35,774 bases of DNA from an uncultured Scytonema sp. (GCA_937873135.1 CALMVQ010000248.1:1-35774); one strand, 5' to 3'; numbered from the stretch's first letter, positions 9,385-17,990 are shown. The notes: a model not told the origin generated them from the sequence alone. Numbers and translations are program-made.

Positions 9385-9774
9385 TTAGCTAAGGGAAATG
9401 TCTAACCATTTTTGCAAGTACAACCGCAATTGTTGGGAAAACTGGGATCGTAAGTTAAACTTGTCTGTATGGATTGCTTTGCGTTCTGGATCGAGTATCC
9501 AACCATAATCGCTGCTTAAACGCAGTTTGTCCTGCCAGTCGGAAACTGACACCATAACTCCAGGTGCCGGATTGCTGTCTATGCCTTGGACACGAAATAC
9601 ATAATTAAACGTATTCTGTTTGCCCGAAGCAACAGTAGAGGGTTGACCGCATTCTACTAGCAGTCGTGAACGCACTTGTTCGACTAAACCTGGTTTTTCG
9701 ACATCTTCCATTGTCCGAACAGCTAAGGTAAGAGCAAAGTAAAACTCTTCAACAGGAACAAATTCTAATTCCAT
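9385..9774 (-). CDS. Conserved cyanobacterial hypothetical protein
   Basis: A 129-residue soluble protein with no signal peptide or membrane helix. It has an acidic N-terminus (MELEFVPVEEFYFALTLAVR), a central beta-rich part with QNTFNYVFRVQGID and VMVSVSDWQDKLRLSSDYGW, and an amphipathic C-terminus. Even composition, a clean start and coding-type codon use suggest a real gene, but I do not recognise the family. It converges with the RRM gene. No function is offered. Confidence 0.7.
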   Translation of the reverse strand: MELEFVPVEEFYFALTLAVRTMEDVEKPGLVEQVRSRLLVECGQPSTVASGKQNTFNYVFRVQGIDSNPAPGVMVSVSDWQDKLRLSSDYGWILDPERKAIHTDKFNLRSQFSQQLRLYLQKWLDISLS

Positions 9775-9841
9775 AGGTATAGTTTGAAAAAAATCTTTCT
9801 AAGCATACCAACTACGCATTACTCCTAACGTTAATTTAAAT

Positions 9842-10003
9842 CTAGGCAGAGTTGAGGAAATGTAGAGAATCAACGTTGACTCCGCTTGCCTGAAGCACTT
9901 TGGACATTACTGACGCTGTTGGAAGAGAAGCTGCTGGGGCTTTTAAAACAAGAGTATGCGTAGTAGTCTGCCAAGGCAACTTTACGGTGTTAATAGCAGC
10001 AAG
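9842..10003 (-). pseudogene. C-terminal coding remnant, unrecognised
   Basis: The minus strand reads LAAINTVKLPWQTTTHTLVL, then KAPAASLPTASVMSKVLQAS and GVNVDSLHFLNSA before a stop at 9842-9844. The reading has protein-like composition and no early stop, but upstream it dissolves into a low-complexity run (about 10010-10050, repeated CCCCTGCTTCC). No start codon or ribosome site is visible. It may be the tail of a gene lost by rearrangement. I do not recognise it. Confidence 0.3.
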
Positions 10004-10182
10004 ATAAATCTCTTTCTCCCCCTGCTTCCACTGCTTCCCCTGCTTGCCTTAACCCGGTAATTTTGGGTTGGTCGAGTAGTAGTCTACGACATTAATTTTG
10101 ATGGGTAGAACTTCTCCCTCGTCCCCCTGTCTTGTGTGTCTCCGCGTCGATCTTTACCCGTCATTTTCAATGTGGTGGACTA

Positions 10183-11040
10183 TTAGAGGTTTTCTGATTC
10201 TTCAAGCATTTTAGTCATTGTGTTTTCTATTTGCGTTTTATCCGCTACGAGCTTGTCCCTTTCTGCTGATTCCTTGGTGATTGTAGCCATTATGTTTTCT
10301 ATTTGCGTTTTATCGGCTACGAGCTTGTCCCACTTTTGGCGATCGCTCCAGTTCGGAAGTCTTAGTAATCCCATTGCTTTTTCTTGTAATGAACTAGACA
10401 AGAATTCTAGTGAAATGTTGGGATTGAGGATTTTATCCCAAGATGCTAGATAGTTCTGTTCAATTTGTCCGAGTCTACGTAGGTTATATTCGGTAAGCGA
10501 TAATTTCCGCGTCAAGATTATATTCAGTATGACAATTGCAACACTACCCATTATTTTAATTGGAGTGCCTATGTCATGAAATGTCCATAAACCGTCAAAA
10601 ATTGCTGCTAGTGCAGCTACCCAATTCAACCCGCGTAAAATAACCCATTCATTCGTACTGGCAAGAGATGAAAAAGATTGCTTTAAATCTTCACCACCTT
10701 TTTTGCTTGCATTGCTTCGTTGCAGATCTAGACGACTTTCCCACTTGATAAACTGAAGCCCAGGTTCCAGAAAGACCCTTGTGTAAGTACTGATTCGCCA
10801 TATAGAGCGTCGCTTACCTTCTAAAATGCTATAGGCAGGGATTGTTATAATATATACGCACAAAAAGGTCCAGAAGCGGATATGTGGATTAGCTTGACCC
10901 AAACTAGCAGTTAAAATAGTAGTCACTGCGGCTATAACTATTCCCAAAACTTGGTAACATAATGCATCAGCAGCTTTGATTTCCTCCCGGAGACCGACAT
11001 ATTGGTTCCAAAGTTGTGTCTCTCTATCCATAAGAAACAA
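10183..11040 (-). CDS. Four-helix membrane protein with repeated coiled-coil tail, unknown function
   Basis: A 285-residue protein. Hydrophobic helices lie at about 28-48 (YQVLGIVIAAVTTILTASL), 56-74 (FWTFLCVYIITIPAYSIL), 133-152 and 160-176. The soluble part between helices 2 and 3 and the tail are probably cytoplasmic. The C-terminus holds a 13-residue phrase (DKLVADKTQIENx) twice with a 24-residue period, mirrored at DNA level by a 39-bp direct repeat. The helical heptad character suggests self-association. The translation could begin at ATG 11040 or three codons later at MDRETQLWN. Similar hypothetical proteins occur in filamentous cyanobacteria, but I know of no assigned role. Confidence 0.7.
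   Translation of the reverse strand: MFLMDRETQLWNQYVGLREEIKAADALCYQVLGIVIAAVTTILTASLGQANPHIRFWTFLCVYIITIPAYSILEGKRRSIWRISTYTRVFLEPGLQFIKWESRLDLQRSNASKKGGEDLKQSFSSLASTNEWVILRGLNWVAALAAIFDGLWTFHDIGTPIKIMGSVAIVILNIILTRKLSLTEYNLRRLGQIEQNYLASWDKILNPNISLEFLSSSLQEKAMGLLRLPNWSDRQKWDKLVADKTQIENIMATITKESAERDKLVADKTQIENTMTKMLEESENL
10221..10331 (-). repeat. 39-bp direct repeat inside the coiled-coil tail, 72-bp period
   Basis: 10221-10259 and 10293-10331 are identical except for one base (C/G). The 72-base period keeps the frame, so the repeat duplicates 24 codons of the membrane-protein gene. The near identity implies a recent duplication or ongoing copy-number change. Confidence 0.9.
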
Positions 11041-11610
11041 ATAACCCTACAGTAACTTAACCTTAAATAAAGCATCTTCATCATCTACTAGTGTATTGTC
11101 TTACTCCCTTCCCGGTGTAAGACTACTTATCTTCTTGCTCTTCAAACTTGGCGTACAAGAGCGTCTTCTGGTGCGAGACGCTGCTTTGTTCGTTGTTAGA
11201 CGTGGTGTCAGCCAAGGCGGTTTTTGATTTCGGTATTCATGTATGGCGGTTCGGGAGTAAGTAATGCAATTTCTTCTCCCCCTCTCCTCTAGCTGTTTAA
11301 AAGGTAGGTTTTTTAGAATGTCTCAGTTGAGAAAATTCTCAAGTTATTAACGTGGGTTGGTCGTTTCAGGATTTAAGCCTCCCCTGAAATCGTCAAAAAA
11401 TGACCAAATACAAAATACTTACCTTTGTAAGCTCCTCTCGCTGTGGTATTGAAAGTATAAAAAAATACGTTTTCTTTCTGCGCTCTGCCTTGCAAGAGAA
11501 AACTGATAAAATAGAGCTAATGGGCTTGTTCTAACTCAATACTTCTAGTATGAGGAAGTGTATGAATGAACTAACAAAATCATTATTGGCAGACAACAGG
11601 AACTATCAAT
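11041..11610. other. Intergenic stretch holding one copy of a dispersed repeat
   Basis: There is no gene I can support. The part 11117-11265 (GTGTAAGACTACTTATC ... TCGGTATTCATGTATGGCGG) is matched imperfectly by 32458-32556 in the same orientation. The last 130 bases are AT-rich leader of the NFACT gene. Confidence 0.45.
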
Positions 11611-13368
11611 GTGCAAACAGTTGACTTCACAACGCTCATTGCTGCTTGTAGCGAAATACGCACAGGCTGGCTACCAGCGCGGTTAGAGCAGGTTTATCAA
11701 CGCGATCGCCATACGATTTCCATAGCACTACGTACCTTAAAAAAGCGGGATTGGCTGGAAATTTCTTGGCATCCTCAAGCAGCTCACATTTGTATTGGCG
11801 ATCCACCACCAAGAACACCAGACACTTTCACCTTTAGCCAACAATTGCTACATCAGTTAGGGAGTTTGGCATTGGTGGGAATTGAGGTGATCGCACCTTG
11901 GGAACGTGCAGTTGATTTGCAATTTGCCCGTCGTCCGGGAGAAAGCGCACTGTATCACCTGTACGTCGAAATTATGGGTAAATACAGCAATGTTATTCTT
12001 ACTGATGCAGAAAATATAATTATCACAGTAGCTCACCAAGTTAACCAACAACAATCCAGCGTTCGTCCGATTCTGACGGGACAACCTTATGAAAAACCAC
12101 CCAGTCTCACTGGTGTCGTTCCAAGTATTGGCGAATCACCAGAACGGTGGGTTGAAAGAGTCAGTTTGGTACCGGGAGCTTTTAAGCGTCAGTTACTGAA
12201 AAGTTATCGCGGTGTTTCTCCGTCACTGGTACAGTCGCTGCTACTGGCGGCAAATCTAGATCCAGAAATCACAACCGATGCCCTCAACCCAGATGACTGG
12301 CGCATTTTGTTTCATTACTGGCAAAAATGGCTACAAGCTTTAGAAGAATGTAAATTTGACCCTGCTTGGATAACGGAAGGCTACACCGTACTGAATTGGG
12401 GTAATCTGAAACCAGCTAAAAATATCCAAGAGTTACTCAACCGCTACTATACTGATAAGCTCAATCAACAAACTTTTTCTCAACTACGGCATCAGCTTAG
12501 TCAGAAGCTGAATAATTTTTTAGAAAAATTGCGAACTAAGGCGACGACTTTTGATCAACGCTTGCAGCAGTCAGATCGAGCAGATGAGTATCGACAAAAG
12601 GCTGATTTGTTGATGGCGTACCTGCAAGATTGGCTACCCGGAATGAAGGAAATGACTTTTCCTGACTTTGAGACTGGCTTGCCTGTGGCGATCGCTTTAG
12701 AACCTGATAAAAATGCCGTGCAAAATGCTCAACGTCTTTATAAACAGCACCAGAAACTTAAACGTGCTCGCACTGCTGTAGAGCCCCTACTTGCAGAAGT
12801 TAAGGCGGAAATTGAGTATTTAGAGCAAGTGGAAGCGGCGATCGCCCAAATCGATAACTATCACTCAACAGAGGATCTACAAGCTTTAGAAGAGATACGT
12901 GAGGAACTTGTTCAACAGAAGTACTTAGAAGATCCAGAATATAAGAGCCGCAGTTCAACTGAAGCCGTGACTACCAACTTTTACCGCTATCGCACTCACA
13001 GTGGTTTTGAAGTTCTCATCGGTCGCAACAACCGTCAGAACGACCAACTGACATTTCGTGTTGCTGGGGATTACGACTTATGGTTCCACGCTCAAGAAAT
13101 TCCCGGAAGTCATGTGTTACTGCGACGAGAACCAGGTACTGTGCCAGAAGACGTTGATTTACAATACACTGCTAATTTAGCTGCATACTACAGTCGCGGT
13201 CGTCAGAGCGAGCAAGTTCCAGTCGTTTACACTGAGCTAAAGCACGTTTACAAACCCAAGGGAGCTAAACCGGGAATTGCGATTTACAAGCAGGAACGTG
13301 TCATCTGGGGACAACCGCAATTAGTCGCAAGAGGAGATAGGAGTCAGCACTCAGGAGACAAAAGTTAA
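11611..13368 (+). CDS. rqcH: NFACT family protein, RqcH/Rqc2 homologue
   Basis: RqcH-type proteins bind stalled 50S subunits carrying peptidyl-tRNA and direct C-terminal alanine tailing in ribosome quality control. This 585-residue protein has the full architecture: NFACT-N (about 1-230, with DFTTLIAACSEI and LYHLYVEIMGKYSNVILTD), a central coiled-coil section (about 285-440, with VEPLLAEVKAEIEYLEQVEA), and the NFACT-R domain (about 465-565) with DYDLWFHAQEIPGSHVLLRR. That last phrase is the family signature. The start is GTG at 11611; no ATG lies nearby in frame. The gene is alone on its strand. With prfC in the same region two translation-rescue functions are close, but nothing shows co-regulation. 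Confidence 0.92.
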   Translation: MQTVDFTTLIAACSEIRTGWLPARLEQVYQRDRHTISIALRTLKKRDWLEISWHPQAAHICIGDPPPRTPDTFTFSQQLLHQLGSLALVGIEVIAPWERAVDLQFARRPGESALYHLYVEIMGKYSNVILTDAENIIITVAHQVNQQQSSVRPILTGQPYEKPPSLTGVVPSIGESPERWVERVSLVPGAFKRQLLKSYRGVSPSLVQSLLLAANLDPEITTDALNPDDWRILFHYWQKWLQALEECKFDPAWITEGYTVLNWGNLKPAKNIQELLNRYYTDKLNQQTFSQLRHQLSQKLNNFLEKLRTKATTFDQRLQQSDRADEYRQKADLLMAYLQDWLPGMKEMTFPDFETGLPVAIALEPDKNAVQNAQRLYKQHQKLKRARTAVEPLLAEVKAEIEYLEQVEAAIAQIDNYHSTEDLQALEEIREELVQQKYLEDPEYKSRSSTEAVTTNFYRYRTHSGFEVLIGRNNRQNDQLTFRVAGDYDLWFHAQEIPGSHVLLRREPGTVPEDVDLQYTANLAAYYSRGRQSEQVPVVYTELKHVYKPKGAKPGIAIYKQERVIWGQPQLVARGDRSQHSGDKS

Positions 13369-13548
13369 AAGTTAGTAGGCAAAGGAGACAGCACTCAGGA
13401 GTTATTATTCTCTCTATCTCCCCTTGCTCTTCGGATCGCTCAGCCTATTCTCCTCTCCTATCTTGCAATTGTTCTTCAAGATAGAGGTAACTTTTCTCTG
13501 AGAAGATCTTTTTTTTGTAAAATTTGTATAAAGATCTGTGTTGGCTGT

Positions 13549-13673
13549 TACAATATTGTTAAGAAAGATTGCCCGTTGCGTTTTGGGAACTCGCGACTTG
13601 GGTTGAACTTTATTGAGAAGACAACGCGAAGATAAATTTTCAAGACCAGCTTAAGGTAGGCTGGTCTTTTTTT
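13549..13673 (+). ncRNA. Candidate small RNA with intrinsic terminator
   Basis: A -10-like TACAAT (13549-13554) precedes about 110 bases that end in a clear rho-independent terminator: AAGACCAGC (13642-13650) pairs with GCTGGTCTT (13660-13668) and is followed by seven T. No coding gene ends just upstream on the plus strand; the NFACT stop is 270 bases away. GTTGCG and CGCGAC, or TTGCGTT and AACGCGA, can form alternative internal stems. The -35 is weak (TTGTAT with a 19-base spacer). I do not recognise a known cyanobacterial RNA family. Confidence 0.4.
13642..13673 (+). terminator. Rho-independent terminator
   Basis: A nine-base-pair perfect stem with a nine-base loop, then TTTTTTT on the plus strand. 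It is the strongest terminator seen in this spacer. Confidence 0.85.
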
Positions 13674-13745
13674 ACTTTTTCCACTAAAAAATCTGTTGAT
13701 TTGGGAAAAAAGCCGATGGTCGTTGCCAAGATCCAATTCGTTCTG

Positions 13746-13773
13746 TCTCTATTGGGCGTTTGCCCAATAGAGA
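13746..13773. repeat. Perfect 12-bp hairpin
   Basis: TCTCTATTGGGC and GCCCAATAGAGA are separated by GTTT. There is no T-run on either side, so it need not be a terminator. It belongs to the hairpin-rich spacer after the NFACT gene. Confidence 0.8.
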
Positions 13774-14326
13774 ATGATTATTACCTGAGTTTCCCAAAGT
13801 TTGTGATCTACGGATCTTTCTATCGTCTTCTCACAAGTTGAACGGCGATCAGTAGTGCTGCGTTGGTTTGACCAACTGGTACAATTACCACTGAATGTCC
13901 GGTGAGAGAAAGACTAAATTTTTAATTGTCAAAATTGTGGGCATTGCCAAGATCGGGATGAAAATGCATCCGTCAATTTGAAGAATGCCCCTAAGCTCGA
14001 CTTTATCCAAAATTAAGAACTCGGTTTTCTTTATCCGGCAAAAACCCCGGCTTTTTGGGAAATACTTTTTCCACGTCATAGATGATCACTCTCCGTTCAA
14101 AAAGTAAAACTACCGTCCCACAAAGGTTTCAGCGATAGCGATCACGTGGCGAAAAAAATGGATAAAGTCGAGCTAAGAATAAAGTACGGTTGGCTTGACC
14201 GCAACTTAACGCCTGTGGACAAGAAGTAGCCGTCTACCTTGGGTGAAGCAGGAAAATAACATTAAATATAGGACTCCGATTTGATTCTTGAAAACATACT
14301 GAGACTAAAAACCCGGTTCTATAAGG

Positions 14327-14806
14327 CCAGCCCTTTCAATGCGTTCATTTGTACTATATTTTTCGCTCTTCTATTAATCTTTGCGCTATAATCCTTACGG
14401 GATTTTCTCCCTTCAAAATGCTCAACCAACGGGTCAATATTTTGACTATTTTGGAGATTGCGATCGCCAGAAATAACATCGATAGCCTCAATCCCTAATT
14501 TGACCCCCTGTACAGGCAGGGGGTTTCAGCCTCTGATTTATTAGTACATTTGTTCGCGTTGAAAGGGCTGCCCCTGAACGGTTACGCTAATGCATGTTTA
14601 TTATTGATAAAAAATTATGATTTTATCTGATTCAAGCTCTCAATTATAATTGTATTACTCAATTTTAATGAATGCATGTATTAATCTACAAACTTAAACA
14701 GTTAGTACAGTTAGAATTGAGATGAAAATACCTATCTTTCTAATAATTCACAACTTGAATCATCAAAAAGGGCAGTTAGTTCATTTGTTCGCGTTGAAAG
14801 GGCTGG
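14327..14806. repeat. Three copies of a ~30-bp repeat, one inverted
   Basis: Copies at 14542-14572 and 14776-14806 share CATTTGTTCGCGTTGAAAGG followed by GCTG. The copy at 14327-14357 is in reverse orientation (CAGCCCTTTCAATGCG, then TTCATTTGTAC). The first and second copies thus form inverted ends of a segment of about 245 bases, and the third repeats the right end. Confidence 0.75.
14503..14524. terminator. GC-rich hairpin, terminator-like
   Basis: ACCCCCTG and CAGGGGGT pair perfectly around TACAGG, followed by TTTC on the plus strand. It lies between the inverted repeat copies. The T-run is short, so terminator activity is uncertain. Confidence 0.5.
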
Positions 14807-15128
14807 CAATAAACCCTTACCCCAGACAATAAAGTCCTACACACAGAACCATCCATAGTTTGGTACGTTTGCGACTGGATTTTGTCTGATGGGCTTTCAA
14901 TTAAAGCATTAGACCGCAACTATGGGGTAGTCAATCAAGTGTGTTTGACGTAGGACTCGTAATGGTTGATTCTTTTAGCAGATTCATAAGTTTCCTTTAT
15001 GAATCCTCAAAAACGAGCAACTGTTGTGAATTCTCAAAAAAGTGTATCACAGACTACTATTTTTTGACGATCACCAAAGTTTTCGGTCTACTGACTTTAC
15101 TACAGAGGAGCGAATTCAAGGCTGGCTG

Positions 15129-15710
15129 CTAATGCTTGAGAAGAAGAAATATCCCGACTACTGTAAATGCACTGGCAGCAGTTCTTTGTAATAGTTTCGG
15201 CTGGATCAACTTTTTTACTTGACATCCAACTATGACTCCGATTGCCGTTACCAACCACAATGCCAGAGTTGATGATGTGAAAATGGTGATAGGTGCATGG
15301 TATTTGGCTTGTAAAGTAGCCGTCGCAAGCTGAGTCAGATCTCCCCATTCCGCAATAAAAACTGTCATGAATGCAGATGCAACAGACTGGTAAAAACGAC
15401 CAGCTTTTTCTTTGGGATCGCATTCGACTTCTTCAGCAATGGAGGGTTCTTCTTTGCGCCACATCATTACGGCAAAAACTAAAAAGAGAATGCCCGCAGC
15501 CACGTGAACAATTTGTGGCGGTAAGAGGCTGAGTAAACTACCAAAAGCCACAGCCACAAAGCTTTGAATCATAAATGCGCCGGCTGCACCCAAAAAGACT
15601 GCGAACGGATGATGACAAGTTGCTAAAAATAAAGCGGCAAAGGCGGTTTTATCTGGCAGTTCAGCTACAAAAATCAGTGCAAAAGTGGAGAGGAAGAGAT
15701 TTGATTCCAT
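15129..15710 (-). CDS. TMEM165/GDT1 family (UPF0016) cation exporter, probably manganese
   Basis: This family exports Mn2+ (or Ca2+) across membranes; cyanobacterial members protect against manganese excess. At 193 residues it is full length. It shows the two defining motifs in opposite halves: ELPDKT at residues 17-22 and EWGDLTQ at 121-127, each at the start of a hydrophobic three-helix unit. An acidic loop (EEPSIAEEVECDPKEKAG, about 87-104) links the halves. Pro in the first motif (ELPDKT rather than ELGDKT) is a known variant. A yybP-ykoY riboswitch lies about 100 bases upstream, which independently supports a manganese role. Confidence 0.93.
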   Translation of the reverse strand: MESNLFLSTFALIFVAELPDKTAFAALFLATCHHPFAVFLGAAGAFMIQSFVAVAFGSLLSLLPPQIVHVAAGILFLVFAVMMWRKEEPSIAEEVECDPKEKAGRFYQSVASAFMTVFIAEWGDLTQLATATLQAKYHAPITIFTSSTLALWLVTAIGVIVGCQVKKLIQPKLLQRTAASAFTVVGIFLLLKH

Positions 15711-15782
15711 TGGGTCTATTGCGCCTCAAGCTACTCAAGATTTATTGCCGCTTATCTGAGTAAACTTGATGAGCGCATAGAC

Positions 15783-15821
15783 ACTTCACCAAGTTCACAT
15801 CAGACGTGAACTTAGTGAAAG
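15783..15821 (-). promoter_or_regulatory. Riboswitch expression-platform hairpin
   Basis: Plus-strand bases 15783-15798 (ACTTCACCAAGTTCAC) and 15806-15821 (GTGAACTTAGTGAAAG) are almost exact inverses. In the RNA the 5' arm of this hairpin includes CUUUCA, the same bases that would close the aptamer's P1 stem. The two structures therefore exclude each other. No U-run follows, so control may act on translation or by an unseen terminator. Confidence 0.6.
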
Positions 15822-15930
15822 TCTCGCTCCCAAGTGTTTAAAAACTTGTCACCTAAACCAGGCAATTATAGCCAGCATGTTGACTCAGGTGGACTGGCAC
15901 GCATTTAATGCCAGTAGCTACTCCCTTTCA
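15813..15930 (-). promoter_or_regulatory. yybP-ykoY manganese riboswitch aptamer
   Basis: Read on the minus strand, the conserved pieces occur in order: GAAAGGGAGTAGC (15917-15929), GTCAACATGCTGGC in the middle, and GGGAGCGAGACTTTC (15817-15831). These match the family's L1, mid-helix and L3 sequences. Between them GCTGGCATT... and related bases form the variable helices. TGAAAG (15925-15930) pairs with CTTTCA (15816-15821) as P1. The element lies in the leader of a GDT1-type manganese exporter gene, the expected context for this Mn2+-sensing ON switch. Confidence 0.88.
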
Positions 15931-15939
15931 GACATAATT

Positions 15940-15967
15940 ATTATAACCCCTTTTGAAATTTTGTAAA
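15940..15967 (-). promoter_or_regulatory. Sigma70-type promoter of the riboswitch-GDT1 transcript
   Basis: On the minus strand TTTACA (15962-15967) and TATAAT (15940-15945) are separated by 16 bases. The predicted start falls around 15932, just before the aptamer's P1 strand, which fits well. Confidence 0.75.
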
Positions 15968-16512
15968 GCCGTTAAACTTTTGTTTATACAAGCGTGAATC
16001 CGCAGGTGAATTACTATCATATTTATTTCAAATTCTTCTCATAGTTTTTTCATATTTGTTTCCGATTATTTTTCAGATAAACTTGGAGGCTTACTGTTAA
16101 ATGGAGATCCCTAATACCAAGTTGCCATTCGTCTTGTTTGGAATCAAGCTTGCTACTGGACTGGCGGCCAAGCAAATAATACGCTCAAAGACAACTTGGT
16201 ATAACGCTACTCGCTGCTGCTAAGCGTAGATAACAGCATTTGCTTGGGTTAATAGCTAAGTATTCATGCAAAATTATTTATATATCTCTTGAACCTGGAA
16301 TCACGGTTTCACAAGTATTTCAGGCGACGTGAATATAAAATTAATTTTGCACAGGTACTTATAGAACCGCGTACATTAAATTTGATTAACCAAAAATTCA
16401 TTTGAGATGATAGCAGTTGTCATCTATTTGAACTAAAATTCGCAAATTGGGGCGTATGCCCCAAAAACGTGGTCGATTTACATCAACATCGCTGTAACTT
16501 GTACAATTGCGT
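15968..16512. other. Intergenic stretch with one small inverted-repeat element
   Basis: There is no gene. ATACCAAGTTG at 16114-16124 is exactly inverted at 16192-16202, bounding an 89-bp segment that could be a miniature element or IS remnant. The remainder is AT-rich without further structure I can support. Confidence 0.5.
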
Positions 16513-17856
16513 TTACTTGAGCTTGTCGTTATAAGTATCCACTGCTGTACTCAGACTTTGTAGCGCGGCAATTGACTTGTTTTTATCTGGGCTGGGAGGA
16601 ATTGCCAAGGTGGTTTGCACATCACTAAGCTTCTCCTCTAGGCTTTTGTAACCGTCTTTTGATTGAGCCTTAATCTTGTCTTCCACTTCTCCCCAGGTAT
16701 CGCTGGCGTTAGCCCATTCTTTTTTGGCTTCTGCTAAGTTACCCGTTTTAGCGATTGTCAGTGTGCTAGTTACAACATTTTTGAACTTAGCAAGTCCAGG
16801 CTTAATACTATCAGAACCTGATGCAGTGGGACTCGCAGAAATAGAGGTAGTGGTAGCGTTACCTACGAGTGGTTTGGTAATCTCTTCAATCTTTTTCACT
16901 TTGGCGGCAACTTGATCACCAGTGGCGACTGGTTTCGCTGGTGGCAGAGGGGAGGGCCAGACTTTGCGGAGATCATTGAAACTCGTCTTGAGTTGCTCTT
17001 CTATTTTGGAGTTATCTTTTTGTAGTTGCGGTGCAATGTTTTGGGAAAGCATGTAGGCATAAGTCACAAACCCACGAGAGTCTTGATAGTCAATTTCTTC
17101 GATTTTGTTACCACTAATTGCTCCTCCATATTCAGCACTAGCTGAGTCTAGCAGTCCGTTATTCACTTGAGCGATAAATGCTGGTGATTTACGTTCTGTT
17201 TCTGATATGGCGGCGATCGCCTTATCCACAGCTGCCATTCCCGCATTAAATTTAGGTATCACTTGGGGATCTTGTGGCTTGTTTTTGACGAAATCCTTAA
17301 CTTCATCAAGGGTGGATTTGAAGTCAGTCACGCCTCTCTGTGGGAATTGATCTGCAACTGTGACATAAAGCTCTTCAATCGGATGTCCAACATGAGGTAA
17401 AGCTTCTCCTGGTCGCTTCAGATCTAGCAGTTCCTTAGCGACTAGCAAATGACCTTTCATCAGTCCCATTTTCACTAAATAATCAACGTCTTTAGATTCG
17501 CCAGTGAGACTATAGTCTAGGGTTAATAAACTTTTTACTTGGTTATATTGCTCCTGTGTTAAAACTTTTTTACTTACCAGTTCGTCTGTAGTTTTATAAG
17601 GACGTTTCTCGTTAATTTTGTCATAGAGTGCATCAATTTTCAGTTTTTCGTTGATTGGATCAAGTTCCGGTTCTAATGATGTATTGACATTAAATTTCTT
17701 TTCACCACTTGTCTGGCTGTTTGTGCTGACTTCTGTTGCACTCGGAGAGGCTTGCGGCTGGTTAGCTGAATTGTTTGTCGAAAGATTGCTACAAGCTACA
17801 AAAACCATGAAGCTTATAATTGTAATAACGTAGTACAAAGGACGGATTTTCAACAT
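16513..17856 (-). CDS. Iron-locus helical lipoprotein with FTR1-like periplasmic domain
   Basis: The best start is ATG 17854-17856 (447 residues); a longer frame needs TTG at 17919 and buries the signal. Residues 1-22 are a lipoprotein signal ending VFVAC, with Cys22 as the lipidated residue. A Ser/Thr/Asn-rich linker follows. Residues about 80-111 (INEKRPYKTTDELVSKKVLT) resemble the helix-hairpin-helix segments of ComEA-like proteins. Then comes a His/Glu-rich helical segment (GHLLVAKELLDLKRPGEALP, HVGHPIEELY). The C-terminus (about 355-447) reads EWANASDTWGEVEDKIKAQS then KDGYKSLEEKLSDV. It matches the repeats in the periplasmic part of the FTR1 gene nearby. It lies 345 bases downstream of the multicopper oxidase, on the same strand. 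I infer a surface or periplasmic iron-binding partner of the FTR1 permease. Confidence 0.75.
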   Translation of the reverse strand: MLKIRPLYYVITIISFMVFVACSNLSTNNSANQPQASPSATEVSTNSQTSGEKKFNVNTSLEPELDPINEKLKIDALYDKINEKRPYKTTDELVSKKVLTQEQYNQVKSLLTLDYSLTGESKDVDYLVKMGLMKGHLLVAKELLDLKRPGEALPHVGHPIEELYVTVADQFPQRGVTDFKSTLDEVKDFVKNKPQDPQVIPKFNAGMAAVDKAIAAISETERKSPAFIAQVNNGLLDSASAEYGGAISGNKIEEIDYQDSRGFVTYAYMLSQNIAPQLQKDNSKIEEQLKTSFNDLRKVWPSPLPPAKPVATGDQVAAKVKKIEEITKPLVGNATTTSISASPTASGSDSIKPGLAKFKNVVTSTLTIAKTGNLAEAKKEWANASDTWGEVEDKIKAQSKDGYKSLEEKLSDVQTTLAIPPSPDKNKSIAALQSLSTAVDTYNDKLK

Positions 17857-17970
17857 TGTTTTTCCCAAAAAAAGTTTGCTGTTTAAAATGTGTTCTAAAG
17901 AAATCAGTAACTGTGTCAAATAGCGATTTTTTTGTGAAGACCGCTATTCTTTATTTGTTTTTACAAAAGG

Positions 17971-17990
17971 CAAATGATTAATGATAACCC
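17971..17990 (-). promoter_or_regulatory. Possible Fur-type operator
   Basis: CAAATGATTAATGATAACCC, about 115 bases upstream of the lipoprotein start, contains two ATGAT steps like those of Fur boxes (GATAATGATAATCATTATC). The match is partial. Iron control would suit the gene, but the site is a guess from spacing and sequence. Confidence 0.25.

Larger units (their letters stand above)
13774..15128. other. Long spacer without supported genes
   Basis: About 1.35 kb. Open frames here are short and show no family traits. AGCTCGACTTTATCC (13994-14008) is exactly inverted at 14160-14174. The minus strand of about 14330-14505 stays open as KLGIEAIDVISGDRNLQNSQ and NIDPLVEHFEGRKSRKDYS; the plus strand near 14830-14950 reads VWYVCDWILSDGLSIKALDR. 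Both look like debris of lost genes that I cannot name. Three copies of a short repeat and one GC-rich hairpin are listed separately. Confidence 0.45.

Noticed and set aside
3666-13368. Functional operon of prfC and rqcH as a ribosome-rescue unit
   Set aside because: The genes are more than 6 kb apart with unrelated genes on both strands between them; nearness alone is not evidence.
13548-13736. Minus-strand open frame over the candidate small RNA
   Set aside because: It contains the terminator hairpin and has no ribosome site; the structure suits an RNA, not a coding region.
16513-17919. Longer lipoprotein start at 17919
   Set aside because: It needs a TTG start and would place 21 extra residues before the signal peptide; ATG 17856 gives a proper lipoprotein signal.
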